Assembly: GCA_000611775.1 (NCBI GenBank)
Contig: KK106981.1
Span: 8,913,431 to 8,977,430, forward strand
From: Umbilicaria muhlenbergii
Taxonomy: Eukaryota > Ascomycota > Lecanoromycetes > Umbilicariales > Umbilicariaceae
Length of the DNA: 64,000 nt
Reading direction: 5' to 3'
Positions 25,152-34,918 of this stretch are shown piece after piece. The notes beneath the pieces were generated by a model, which worked only from the letters and a program-made list of their open reading frames with translations, ran no database searches and was not told the DNA's origin. The number at the start of each line of letters is the position of its first letter. Positions within the stretch are counted from its first letter, which is position 1. A program made the position numbers and the translations under genes.

Positions 25152-26537
25152 ATGGCCAAACGGGACTTGGATAAACTCGAGGATACCGACGAGGACGATA
25201 TACGTCCCCCTTATCCCAAAAGGGTGCGCACCCAATCACCTCCACATGGGCGCATCCAACCACCTCAACCTTGGCATCACAATAATCATATCCTGAGAAA
25301 GTTGACCCTAGAGGAACTTTGGGTAGAAGATATATTGGACGATCCCAATGCACATTTTGGCGATCTTTCAAATCCTATACACCCGCTCTTTCACAAACTC
25401 TTATCGGAAGAGTACCTGCATCCAGCCTTACGTCTGGCCACCCTCTTCTTAACACAACTCGAATGTCTGCCATTTTATCTCGCGCTCATAAGTCGACCTT
25501 ACGAGCGTCTGCTGGAATTAGAGAAAGAGCTACAAGGTCCCTGTTATAGGTTCACCCTTGGCCCGCAACCTCCAAGCCTGCGATCTTTGGAGAATTTGCG
25601 GATGTTCTTGCAAATGGCAGTTCCAATGATCGACATTAGCTTCTCTCGTAAATGCCCTGAAACTACTTGGGCTATTTGTGTTCGTCGTTTCGAACCGCAT
25701 GGGCTCCTACAATTCCGGGGAACCTCGTCTTCCATCATCGTCAATCCAGTTTTCGTACGATTCCTAGACCCGCGTCTCAATGCGAATGCTTCTATCTCGC
25801 AACGCCTCCGTCTCTCCTTCATGTTCGCCAACACGCTCGCGCACGAAATTGCTCATGCTCTCCGAAACGCTCGCGTTGCTCCTCCATCCCTCCATACAAC
25901 AGTCCAACCCCCACGAAAAATACAAGACTACGAGCCTTTCTTCGAGGATCAGCGCAGATCAGAAGTTGGCCACGCATGGGAGTCTGTGGTAGTAGGCGGA
26001 AGGCTAGTAGATCTCACACATGGGGAACGTTCTGTCGCCTACGGGTTGTACCTCGAGAAGTGGCCGGATATTGACGAGTTTTTCATAAGTCTACCCATCG
26101 ATGAACCCCCGTTAATCAGCTTCCAAGGCAGGGGCTTGGTCGTTCCACCCCGCACACATATCGTAGCCGTCCGCCGGCGGAAACCAAAGAAGTGGAATAG
26201 CATCTACGGCGTTCCCATGGCTTTCATCCAACAACTCTTTACCAGACGGTTCTGGGAGGAAAGGGTGCCAAAAGAGGGCGTGCAAGCTTTACGGTTCAAA
26301 AAGACGCTGGGGGTAAGGACAAGAAACTATGAGTGGGAGGAGGGCGACGGTCCTGGAATTGCGAGCGACGATTCGAGTTGGGGGAGGTGGCCGGATGCGG
26401 AGGGGGTTGTCAGAATCGGTCAGCCAAAGATGGCGTCGCCCATTCTCGAAGAATTTGGAGCGGATGACTGGGCGCTTAGTTCTGATGAAGATGATGCTGG
26501 AGACGGAGCAGATAAGGGGGTGAACCAGGTTGAGTAG
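25152..26537 (+). CDS. Putative zinc metallopeptidase-like protein (HExxH)
   Basis: A single exon encodes 461 aa from the first in-frame ATG, 25152. The N-terminus is acidic then basic, with PKRVRTQ as a possible nuclear signal. Helical residues ~50-130 lead to a central domain with ANTLAHEIAHALRNAR. The HEIAH motif at 231-235 has the zinc-ligand pattern HExxH. Some 35 residues later comes FFEDQRRSEVGHAWESVVVGG, where E271 or E277 could be the third ligand as in gluzincins, or H274 as in other clans. I know this combination from uncharacterised fungal proteins and do not recognise a MEROPS family with certainty; SprT-like proteins have a related HExxH layout. The C-terminal tail is acidic (DADDW, EDDAGDG types). 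Protease activity is inferred from the motif only. Confidence 0.75.
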   Translation: MAKRDLDKLEDTDEDDIRPPYPKRVRTQSPPHGRIQPPQPWHHNNHILRKLTLEELWVEDILDDPNAHFGDLSNPIHPLFHKLLSEEYLHPALRLATLFLTQLECLPFYLALISRPYERLLELEKELQGPCYRFTLGPQPPSLRSLENLRMFLQMAVPMIDISFSRKCPETTWAICVRRFEPHGLLQFRGTSSSIIVNPVFVRFLDPRLNANASISQRLRLSFMFANTLAHEIAHALRNARVAPPSLHTTVQPPRKIQDYEPFFEDQRRSEVGHAWESVVVGGRLVDLTHGERSVAYGLYLEKWPDIDEFFISLPIDEPPLISFQGRGLVVPPRTHIVAVRRRKPKKWNSIYGVPMAFIQQLFTRRFWEERVPKEGVQALRFKKTLGVRTRNYEWEEGDGPGIASDDSSWGRWPDAEGVVRIGQPKMASPILEEFGADDWALSSDEDDAGDGADKGVNQVE

Positions 26538-26927
26538 TGGTATGATACTCGAATGGAACCGGACGATGCCCCGGCAACTAGCCCGGTGGAATGGGGGGAC
26601 AGGATGAGTTTCTAGAGATGTTGATAATAATATCAATACTTCGAGCCGAGTCAGGCAGAGGACTACCGCGGTCCAGTGGGCGGACCGCTCGTGTATCGAG
26701 TAATACTTTCGAACACTTCTAGCCCGCCATGATCGACATGATCGACGCAGGCATCCGAAGCTGCCTTATCTCCGTTTCGACGTCTCGACGTCATGGCTCG
26801 ATGTTAGATAGAGTAGAAGCAATAACATTGCACTGTGCGTCTACGCGCATTCTGCTTGTTGCCCTCACCGTCTCCATGCGCACTGATCTTGGACTGTTTC
26901 CCATGTCGATGTTGCGCCTCCGTAGAA
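26538..26927. other. Spacer before the L-2-hydroxyglutarate dehydrogenase gene
   Basis: A 390-bp region between two plus-strand genes, presumably a terminator and a promoter. No motif or coding frame was supported. Confidence 0.4.
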
Positions 26928-28258
26928 ATGTTTGCGCGGCCCCTCCGAAGCCGACTACTACAGCAACCCTACCGAGCCTTCTCCTCATCCCCGGCACGAA
27001 GCGCTGACTTTACGCATGTGGTCAGCATCTCTGCTCTCTACGATGCTTCATGCTAGCATAGGACGCTTACGGGACCTCTCTTCGCATAGGTCATTGGAGC
27101 CGGCGCGGTCGGTCTTGCCATCGCGCGCAAGCTGGCTGAGCGCGATGGCACATCCACCCTCCTAATCGAACGCCACGGCTCCGTAGGCACAGAAACCAGC
27201 AGTCGAAACTCCGAAGCAAGCCCTCTTCCCCTCCCCTTTCAGGCAACCCTCCATCCCACCCACTAACCCCCCGGCAGGTAATCCATGCCGGTCTCTACTA
27301 CGGCCCCGACTCGCTCAAGACCGCCCTCTGCGTCAAAGGCAAAGAAATGATGTACGACCTCTGCGCGCGCCACAACATCCCGCACCGCAACACGAAAAAA
27401 TGGATCGTAGCCCAAGACGACCAACAATGGGAGGAGCTAACCAAAGTGCACGCCTTCGCCCGCTCCATCTCCGTCCCCACCCGTTTCCTCTCCCGGCAAG
27501 AAGCCCACGACCGCGAACCCTCCGTCCGCGCCACCGCCGGCGTGCTCGAATCCCCCACGACCGGCATCGTAGACTCGCACGCGCTAATGACCCACCTCGA
27601 AGGCAGCTTCCAGGCCCTCGGCGGCGACCTCGCCTTCCACACCCCCGTCACACGCATCGACCCCCTCTCCTCCGGCTACAAAATCTACACCTCCTCTCCC
27701 GACGGCAGCGAGGACTCCGTCACAACCGAAACCCTCATCAACAGCGCCGGCCTCTCCGCCTGCACCATCAGCAACCTCCTCCTCCCTCCCCCCCGCCACC
27801 TAACCCCCTTCTACGCCAAAGGTTCCTACTTCAGCTACACCGCCTCCTCCCCCCGCCCCACCACCCTCATCTACCCCGCCCCGCGCCCCGGCCACGGCGG
27901 CCTAGGCACGCACCTAACGCTCGACATGGCCGGGCGCATCCGCTTCGGCCCAGACGTAGAATGGGTGTCGGACCCGACAGACCTGCGCCCCAACGAATCC
28001 AGACTGGCGGAGGCGCTGGACGAGATCGAGACGTATTTGCCGGGGATCAGCAGGGAGGCGGTGGGGTTGGATTATTGCGGGATACGGCCGAAGTTGGGGA
28101 GATTGGGGGCGGTCGCGAGTGGGAAAGGGTTTCAGGATTTTGTGATTAGGAGGGAGGAGGGGTTCGAGGGGTTTGTGAATTTGATGGGGATTGAGAGTCC
28201 GGGCTTGACGAGTTGTTTGGCGATTGCGGAGATGGTCGAGGGGTTGCTGTATAGGTAA
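26928..28258 (+). CDS. L-2-hydroxyglutarate dehydrogenase, mitochondrial
   Basis: This FAD enzyme oxidises L-2-hydroxyglutarate, a by-product of malate dehydrogenase, back to 2-oxoglutarate. Exons 26928-27020, 27090-27215 and 27278-28258 give 399 aa, close to the family size. The first ~28 residues (Arg, Ser, Gln, no acid until the end) look like a mitochondrial presequence. The dinucleotide-binding motif [15 protein letters not shown] starts at residue ~32, followed by [16 protein letters not shown], the characteristic DAO-superfamily block of L2HGDH. The C-terminus has [10 protein letters not shown] and the FAD-contact block [17 protein letters not shown]. The second intron, 27216-27277, uses a GC donor (GCAAGC). 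No GT donor nearby keeps the frame and the SEVIHAG block. It is very GC-rich at third positions, which opens long false frames. Confidence 0.93.
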
Positions 28259-28662
28259 AGTGGGCAGGGGTGGGGTTTTTGGATGTTTGTGGGGATTAGG
28301 GTCGCCGAGGGACATAGGGATCGGTTGGGTGGTTCAATGGTTAAAAGATAGTTTGGTGGCGCGTTCGAGAAGATAGTATGTGAATTTGCAGAATTGCTTC
28401 CTAGGGCTTTGCTTTTTGTACCCTTATTCTACTCCAGCAGTGACAGCCAGTATCACCGTATCACCCTCCCGTATCGCACGCGAGCTCTTATTTTAAGCCT
28501 TTCTTTATCCGTAACACCACGCTTTTATCCACTGGTATTTCTGCCTCCTAAATCAACGGCTACAGGAAAGCTCATCAGTTCGTCATCCTCGTGACACGCG
28601 TCAAAGTCGAAGGCTTCGCATGAGTATGATCTGAATGTTGTCGTGGCAGTCCAGACGCATGC
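28259..28662. other. Convergent spacer
   Basis: 404 bp between two stop codons, GT-rich on the left and CT-rich on the right. Nothing else was seen. Confidence 0.4.
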
Positions 28663-29825
28663 TCATCTCTTGTTCTCCTCTTCTGCAGGTTGGCCTCCTG
28701 CTACCGTGCCAGCACTGTCTGCTTCAACAGGAGGATTTATCAGATTTGATGGCACTGCCGGGGTGTTCGCTTGGGCGGAGTTCATCTCGTTGACTTGTCG
28801 TTCTGCCCAAAGTATAAGCATACCTCAGATTACAGTTGCTAAAGACGGGTTACGTACCAAGTTCCCTGATCCTCAGCCGTAGCATCTGATTCTCCCTAGT
28901 CAATGTCTGTGTCTCCGCTTGAAAGAAAGCACTCTCATCCCTGCTTGTCTGGCTAGGCCCAGACAACAACCACTCGTCTCCATGAGCTTGGAGCCCGACG
29001 GACTCCGGACGCATAGCAGGAGAGCCTGTACGACTTGAGGCTCTTGACCGGCGTGAGGATTGGCGGGAGAGGTCAAGGGAGGCACGGGGAGCAGGCGAAC
29101 GAGGACGAGGGTTGATAACTGACACCGGTTGAGTGGGAGGTACTGGAGGAAACGAAAAAGACCGCTCTGACGTTGGGGTAGAGTCGTCCACCGCAGCTGT
29201 ACTGGTCGAAGGAGTAAAGCCCGCGGACTGCTGCATCTGCTGGATCTGTTGAAGCTGTGCTTGCTGCTGGCGTATCATCTGAAGTAGACGGTTCTGCCAG
29301 AAGAGCACAAGTTAGTATGCGACTATAGAGGTTTTCAATCGAGGGTTTGCAACATACCACCTGCGCTTCCTGCTCCTGTTCTAGCTCTTGGTGGATCTCT
29401 CCGAGACTGGGTGCGCGCTGGTGGTGTGGGTCGCCAGTAGCAATAGTTGGGGAACCACCGATGCTCTGTGGACTTGCTGTGCGGAAGGAATGACCGATCG
29501 ATGAGCGATGGTCGGTACCTTGTAATTCGCCAGGTCCGGGCAAGCTTGGATCATTGAAATTCAGGCTCATTATGACATTTGATCGCCGCCGTTCATTCCG
29601 GCCAATGATGGGCGAGCCGCGATTACTGGTGGAAGAGCGGCGAGAGTCTTGATTCTGCATGCCGGCATTAATGGTAGCTGCTGCTGCGAGAGACACTGAC
29701 GATGATCTAGGGGATGGAGACGGGGTTTGACGCCGTAGTAGCTCCGGATTTCCGAAGTTTCGTGCTTGAGTGGCAGCATCAGAGGGCGAACGGGAGGGCG
29801 GTAAGGAGTTTAGATCAGGTGCCAT
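28663..29825 (-). CDS. Ser-rich coiled-coil protein, fungal, unknown function
   Basis: Three exons, read leftwards: 29825-29358, 29293-28858 and 28802-28663, with introns of 64 and 55 nt and a 347-aa product. The start MAPDLNSLPPSRSPSDAATQ is the first convincing ATG; the open frame above it is hydrophobic but I see no reason to include it. The N-terminal half is Ser/Arg/Pro-rich. A Gln/Leu coiled coil follows in the middle (EIHQELEQEQEAQV, then LLQMIRQQQAQLQQIQQ), and a second coil lies near the end (QTLTRENQMLRLRIRELERQV). The two coils fall at exon joins, which supports the splicing. I do not recognise a named protein. A structural or scaffold role is a guess. Confidence 0.7.
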
Positions 29826-31488
29826 TTCGGCGGTGAGGGTTGGCAGGATCAAGGTGAGAAAGAAAAAGACCGCAATCGCGTTGCGACCTAGATTCAAGAG
29901 CAAAGAGCCAGTTTGGAGTAACTATGATATGTGAAAGAGGAGTTGATAGAGTACTGAGTTAGATGAGGTAGTAGACGGTGAAGGTAAAGGTAAAGGTAAA
30001 GGTGAAGGTGAAGGTGAAGGTCAAGGTGAAGGTCAAGGTAATGGTAAAGGGAAGCTGGTGACGGGCAAGTTATATGACGCTAGAAGTGGGATGCGATCAC
30101 GGTGTACAAGGCTGAGCTCGAGTAAACGGGGCGAAACGGTTGCAACGGCCAAGCCTCCCTCCTTTCTTTGTCCTCCAGCTCTCGTACCAGAGCACTAATG
30201 CAGGCACTACTTACCGCACGGCAGTGGCCTCCTCAAGCCGCCTCTCTTTCAACTTGATGTCCTGATCACCAGAGATCGATCACCTCCGCATGACACTGGC
30301 GCCATATGCAACTGCACATACACGCAAGCGCTGATGTGGACCGCAATCAATGAATCACCCTCAATACCGGGTCGTCCACGTATCTTGACCGATCGTGGCA
30401 ACTATTTGACCACTACCTCAGCCCGCCTTACCCTGAGGTGATTTTGGACTGTCATGTCGCACCACTTTGCCTGTTTGCTGCTGATTCGTTAGTGGCAGCA
30501 GCTGGAGCAGCTCATGCTTCTTCTGGCTAACGTGGTAGCACTCAGATAACCGAAGAACGCTCTGCGGCAAACCCAGACTGGCAGATTCCCAGGACCACCT
30601 TACCAGGGGCTACTCTAGCGCTACTCGCGCTGCTGCGATGAAGATGAAGATGATCTGCGCGATTATCGACACGTTCAGGGGCCCGCTGTAACCTAGGTCG
30701 AATTGAGTGTGGTCCAACCGCACCCGTAATGAAGGTCTGGATCACTTGCAGAAGGCCATCTAGATTAGAGAGGCATCCCTGCGCTGCGCTATGGCGACGA
30801 TGGTGGAGGACGGGATCTACGATGATGACATTGTGTGAGGGAAAAGAAGATGTGGAGAGTCTATCTCTTTCAGTCGTTGCAATTGCCGTATGCCGATTAT
30901 CAGACGCTGGACTGAGGAGACTAATCTGCCGTGCGCCATGATTCAATTGGATGTTGTCCTTGGCTCAGCGGTTGAGGCGCTCCCCACGTTTTGACCACAG
31001 TCGCTCCAGTCTGCTCCGTTGCAATCTTGCAACATGCGACTGCGCGCTGATCGGCAGTCGTTTCATCTGTGCTTCGATGCTTATTTGGTTTATGTGTGAC
31101 TTCCTTTCGTACAAAATTGCATTTTACTGTCCTTGTTTGCTAGTCAAGTTCACTCCTTCAAAGTCTTTCCCTTTCTCCGGCTTCCCTCTTGAACTGCTCC
31201 AACCCTGCGTTGCCTAAATATATGGTTAGCAATAGTAACCCAGCCACAATCTTTCGCCCGTGGAGGACCTCGTTGACATATCAAGCCAAGATCTTCCCTA
31301 TTCTATTGCGCACGTCTCTGTGGCTCCGTCCGAGCTCAACAGCCACCCGTCCTTCCTTCGACCCCTCCCCACATCAGGTACAAGTCAGTGTGGAATATTA
31401 GAAACAATACCAGAGACAGTTTCCTTCCTAAACAATCACGCCTTACTACAACGTTCTGCTGTTGAAATCGATTGAATGCCGCTTGAGA
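29826..31488. other. Divergent spacer of 1.66 kb
   Basis: It separates the starts of the coiled-coil and PH-domain genes. It contains a GGTRAA hexamer minisatellite near its left end and a CT-rich leader before 31489. Frames such as 30542-30946 on the minus strand carry no domain. Confidence 0.45.
29977..30051. repeat. Hexanucleotide minisatellite (GGTRAA)n in the leader of the coiled-coil gene
   Basis: About 12 copies of GGTAAA, GGTGAA, GGTCAA and GGTAAT follow one another without interruption. On the sense strand of the adjacent gene this reads as (TTYACC)n, 150-225 nt upstream of its start codon, so it lies in the 5' UTR or core promoter. Confidence 0.85.
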
Positions 31489-34314
31489 ATGCAGCAATCC
31501 GAAGCGTATCGTCCTTTCCAGGTGCCGGCCTTTCGCGGAGGAGAACTGCCGCTACCAATCCGAACGTCTTCCATCAGGCGGCCAAAGCAGGGCCTTGAAC
31601 GGCCAAGGGAAGTTGACGGTTCGAACTATGAAAACCCTCTCGAACGGGACCTCGTCAGAGTAGGCCATAGTCAGGCTCGTCGTACATCCAAAACTGGTTT
31701 CAAGGGCCTTTTCAACAACACAAGATCAAGTAAAGCTGTCGTTGCCGAGGCTCCGATCGAAAACTCGCAAGATCAAACGGTTATATCCCAGAGAGTTGTA
31801 ACTATGGACGCGGTGATTTCGAACAATACCGAAGCTGCTGCTGTATCTCCGGAAACATCCACTACGAGGTGTTTCCCGGCAACACCCAAGGCATCATTTC
31901 CACACCAAGCGTGGATGACCTACAACAAGCAACTACTTTCAGAACTTGCGGCGGCATGGACTCCGCCTCCGCTTTGTCAGGCTTATCAACAATCTGTAAA
32001 ATCTGCAACGCTATTAGCACCTACCATCTGCCACGATGCTCTACGGAGAAACCATAGCAAGGCATACCGTCAGAAACGGACCAAGTCTAAGTCAGAATTC
32101 GTTGACAGTCGCGAATCATCAGAACAGATTCCGAAAAATCACCAAAAAGGGACTTCGGAATATACCTTGATGCAAGACTGGACGACAAAACTCTACGTGC
32201 TAACCGCCTCGGGGTATCTTCTGCAGTATGCCGACGAATGCGATTCAAATAGATTACCGGAGAAAACCATGCAGCTAGGGAAGGAGTCTGTCGCTTTTGC
32301 GAGCGATGCCATCCCTGGAAAGCACTGGGTTCTCCAAATCTCTCAAACTCCTGATGTTGAAGCCATTGTTTTTACGGATGCTCCAAGATCGATATTTGGA
32401 AAGCTGGGATCTCGAGAACCAGTAGCGGAGACTCTGAATAGCTTCTTGCTTGTTCTCAACAGTCCAGAAGAGATGGATTCTTGGCTTGTAGCGGTACGAA
32501 ATGAGATTCAAGCGTTGGGTACAACAGCCATTCAACCAGAGCTTCAATGCTGCGATCCGATCACCGACGATTCACAGAAACTACCAAAGAGGTCGAATGG
32601 GCGCTATCAGATCAAAAAGAATGCCGAGGAAGTTTATAGTGCTCTTGCACGAGTCCCACCACCGAATCCCTGCGTTGCTGAAGTGGCTGAGGCCAATTGT
32701 GGGACAGCGCGAATGGACTACCCAAACATGAAGGAATTTGGAAGAGGACTTTCATCTGTTGGTCGGCAATCGATGAGTTTACATACAATCTCAAATCCTC
32801 TTAAATCCATGGACGGCGCTGTATGCGGAAGGATAAGAAACAGCTCCACAGCCTCAAACACATCGGCTGGATCCACGACGCTCGTTGCTTCGGCAGGTTC
32901 ATCCACAGCCTACTTGCCAGCAGCATCTTCCTCCACATTCCCGGATACCTTTACGTCGTTAAACAATCATACCAATTCATTGGTTGTTGACACGAGAACG
33001 GCTCAACGAAGCCTAATGGAGACGTTCTCAAGTAACCCGCGGAAGTTGGAAACTTGGCAAGCCCGCCCTCACCAACAGTCTAGGTACTCACAAGAGCCCT
33101 CTGGCTCCGGGAATCGTTTTTCAGCCGCGCAAAGCTGCTGGATCTCGGATGTTCGCAAGCCATATGCCTCCGCATTGGTTCCGCCGCCGATGCTTCCACC
33201 TACGCCGCCAGCTTCTGCCACCGATTCCGGCAGATCTTTCCCCATCACTGCCGCCGTCAGGAAGGAGGGCTTTTGTGACCGTCCTTCTCCAATAGTAGGA
33301 GAACTTCCAGTCTCCTCTGGTCAACCTTGTTTCTCTGAAACGAAAACATCTAGCCGTCGTAGCCCCAAGTTACATAGTGCAAAGGGCTGCCTGCCCAATC
33401 CGCCTCTGTCACCTTACGCTCTTACGAGCTTTGACCTCTACGGTTCATCTCATACTCGTCCTTCCTCAAAGCCGACAAAGCCAGACCTAGCCATACCTCG
33501 CCGAACCTCGTCACTTCGGCATTCTCGCAAGTTTCTGGCCCAATCTACCACAAAGTCGTCTTCCTCGCCGCCGCCGAGTACTCTTCAGGTTTCACCTGCA
33601 CTAGCACGCAGCATGCAGCAGCCGCACCCAGAGCCACAGCCCACGAGCGGATCCTTGAGTCAGGCGTCGAAGGCAACCCGTCCCCAACCATTTTCCGTGA
33701 AGCCAGATACAGCCGTGCCTCGGCGCTACTCCTCGATAGCGCATCCTCGAATCTTCTCCCCACAGCATTCTTTGTACCAAACACAAACATTAGTCTCAGC
33801 GCCTAGCACCGTCTGCCCGGCCCTACCCCTGCGAAAGGACAATGTGCAGCAGCAGCGTGAACGACAGTGGTTCACAAGCGCCCACTCTGGGCAAGACCAA
33901 GACCAAAAACAATACCCAGAACAATACCATGAACAAGACCATGTGCTAAGCCGCGGGACCAGTGTACAAGCTGGCAGAGATTCGACATCCGAATTTCAGC
34001 GAGATGGTATCCATCACTTACCTTGCCCACGCGCGTTTATACAAGACAAATCCGCCGGCTTGTATTCGTCGTCCTCGCAAGCGCAGAGGAGGATCAATAA
34101 CCGTAGAAGTACTTCTCAGATCCCGGCAATGCCGTTCCTGGGTCCGCCTATTTGCCCCCCGCCATCTTGTCCTCTACCTAGTATTCCTTGTATTGGTCTT
34201 TCGCAGTCGGAGGGGTCGTTGAGGAACCGTGATGCGCATAAGAGGAGAGGAGTTGTTAGGGGTGATGATGGGTTTCGGGACGCTGGGGGGGAGGTGTTGG
34301 TTTGGGGCTGTTGA
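31489..34314 (+). CDS. PH-domain protein with long disordered tail
   Basis: One uninterrupted exon of 941 aa is read from ATG 31489. An ATG 14 nt earlier (31475) opens another frame for about 40 codons that overlaps this start. Residues ~220-343 fit a pleckstrin-homology domain: DWTTKLYVLTASGYLLQYA (first strands), KHWVLQISQ, a loop, and FLLVLNSPEEMDSWLVAVRN as the last strand and C-terminal helix with its conserved Trp. The remaining 600 residues are Ser/Pro/Thr-rich with PPPMLPPTPPAS and several RRxSS motifs that look like kinase sites, then a Gln/Asp-rich patch. Fungal PH proteins with this layout usually act at the membrane or cortex; none is named with confidence. The last ~40 residues are Gly/Arg-rich and might be read-through of an unseen intron. 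Confidence 0.75.
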   Translation: MQQSEAYRPFQVPAFRGGELPLPIRTSSIRRPKQGLERPREVDGSNYENPLERDLVRVGHSQARRTSKTGFKGLFNNTRSSKAVVAEAPIENSQDQTVISQRVVTMDAVISNNTEAAAVSPETSTTRCFPATPKASFPHQAWMTYNKQLLSELAAAWTPPPLCQAYQQSVKSATLLAPTICHDALRRNHSKAYRQKRTKSKSEFVDSRESSEQIPKNHQKGTSEYTLMQDWTTKLYVLTASGYLLQYADECDSNRLPEKTMQLGKESVAFASDAIPGKHWVLQISQTPDVEAIVFTDAPRSIFGKLGSREPVAETLNSFLLVLNSPEEMDSWLVAVRNEIQALGTTAIQPELQCCDPITDDSQKLPKRSNGRYQIKKNAEEVYSALARVPPPNPCVAEVAEANCGTARMDYPNMKEFGRGLSSVGRQSMSLHTISNPLKSMDGAVCGRIRNSSTASNTSAGSTTLVASAGSSTAYLPAASSSTFPDTFTSLNNHTNSLVVDTRTAQRSLMETFSSNPRKLETWQARPHQQSRYSQEPSGSGNRFSAAQSCWISDVRKPYASALVPPPMLPPTPPASATDSGRSFPITAAVRKEGFCDRPSPIVGELPVSSGQPCFSETKTSSRRSPKLHSAKGCLPNPPLSPYALTSFDLYGSSHTRPSSKPTKPDLAIPRRTSSLRHSRKFLAQSTTKSSSSPPPSTLQVSPALARSMQQPHPEPQPTSGSLSQASKATRPQPFSVKPDTAVPRRYSSIAHPRIFSPQHSLYQTQTLVSAPSTVCPALPLRKDNVQQQRERQWFTSAHSGQDQDQKQYPEQYHEQDHVLSRGTSVQAGRDSTSEFQRDGIHHLPCPRAFIQDKSAGLYSSSSQAQRRINNRRSTSQIPAMPFLGPPICPPPSCPLPSIPCIGLSQSEGSLRNRDAHKRRGVVRGDDGFRDAGGEVLVWGC

Positions 34315-34918
34315 TTGGGAGAGGTGAGATGGGGACTAGCTTTTGGGACGGGCGGGGTTGCTACTTGTTTGCCGTCTTGGGAGGTTGGGGTTGGGTGGTG
34401 ATCGGACGGACTGGTGGGGAAAAGGGGTTCGGACATAATGAGCCTGGGATTGTAGTCAAACGAATCAAAGATCTAATGATATGCCACTTGGGCACTGGTA
34501 CAGGTTGAAAAAATCAAAAGCAATTCTCACACACGCAGCCTTCAGGACCGGCTTAGCACAAATGCAGAACGATTTGCAATTGACCCGGCCAATCCAAATT
34601 CACCTTGAAGAAACCATAATCGTGGCGCAACGGTGATAGCTGATATCATGATCTCCAAGAAGCAGTCATCCACACAAGACTCTCCATCACGGAAACGGGA
34701 TTTTCAAACTCAGGTCATGGGTCACAGTAGACCATGTTTGAATCTGTCACAGCCATCAGTAGTATCGTACATCAATCCTACAGCACCACATCAAAGCGTC
34801 CACCTGTGTCTAGGCCCAAACACCTCTGCGTTGATTCCTCCTATCCTACATACATAGCATTGCGACCATATAACGCCGATTTCTATCACACACTCCTCCT
34901 TCCCCTCCCTATCCGAGG
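34315..34918. other. Convergent spacer between PH-domain gene and SEC62
   Basis: 604 bp between two stop codons, with G-rich sequence on the left. No gene or structural motif was supported. Confidence 0.4.

Noticed and set aside
27400-28149. 249-aa open frame inside the L-2-hydroxyglutarate dehydrogenase gene
   Set aside because: Runs in another phase of a clear enzyme gene and translates to Pro/Arg/His repeats, an artefact of codon bias.
28850-29903. Hydrophobic N-terminal extension (MLLNLGRNAIAVFFFL) of the coiled-coil gene
   Set aside because: Looks like a signal anchor but the MAPDLN start is the more plausible one and the following protein is cytosolic in character; kept as an unlikely alternative.
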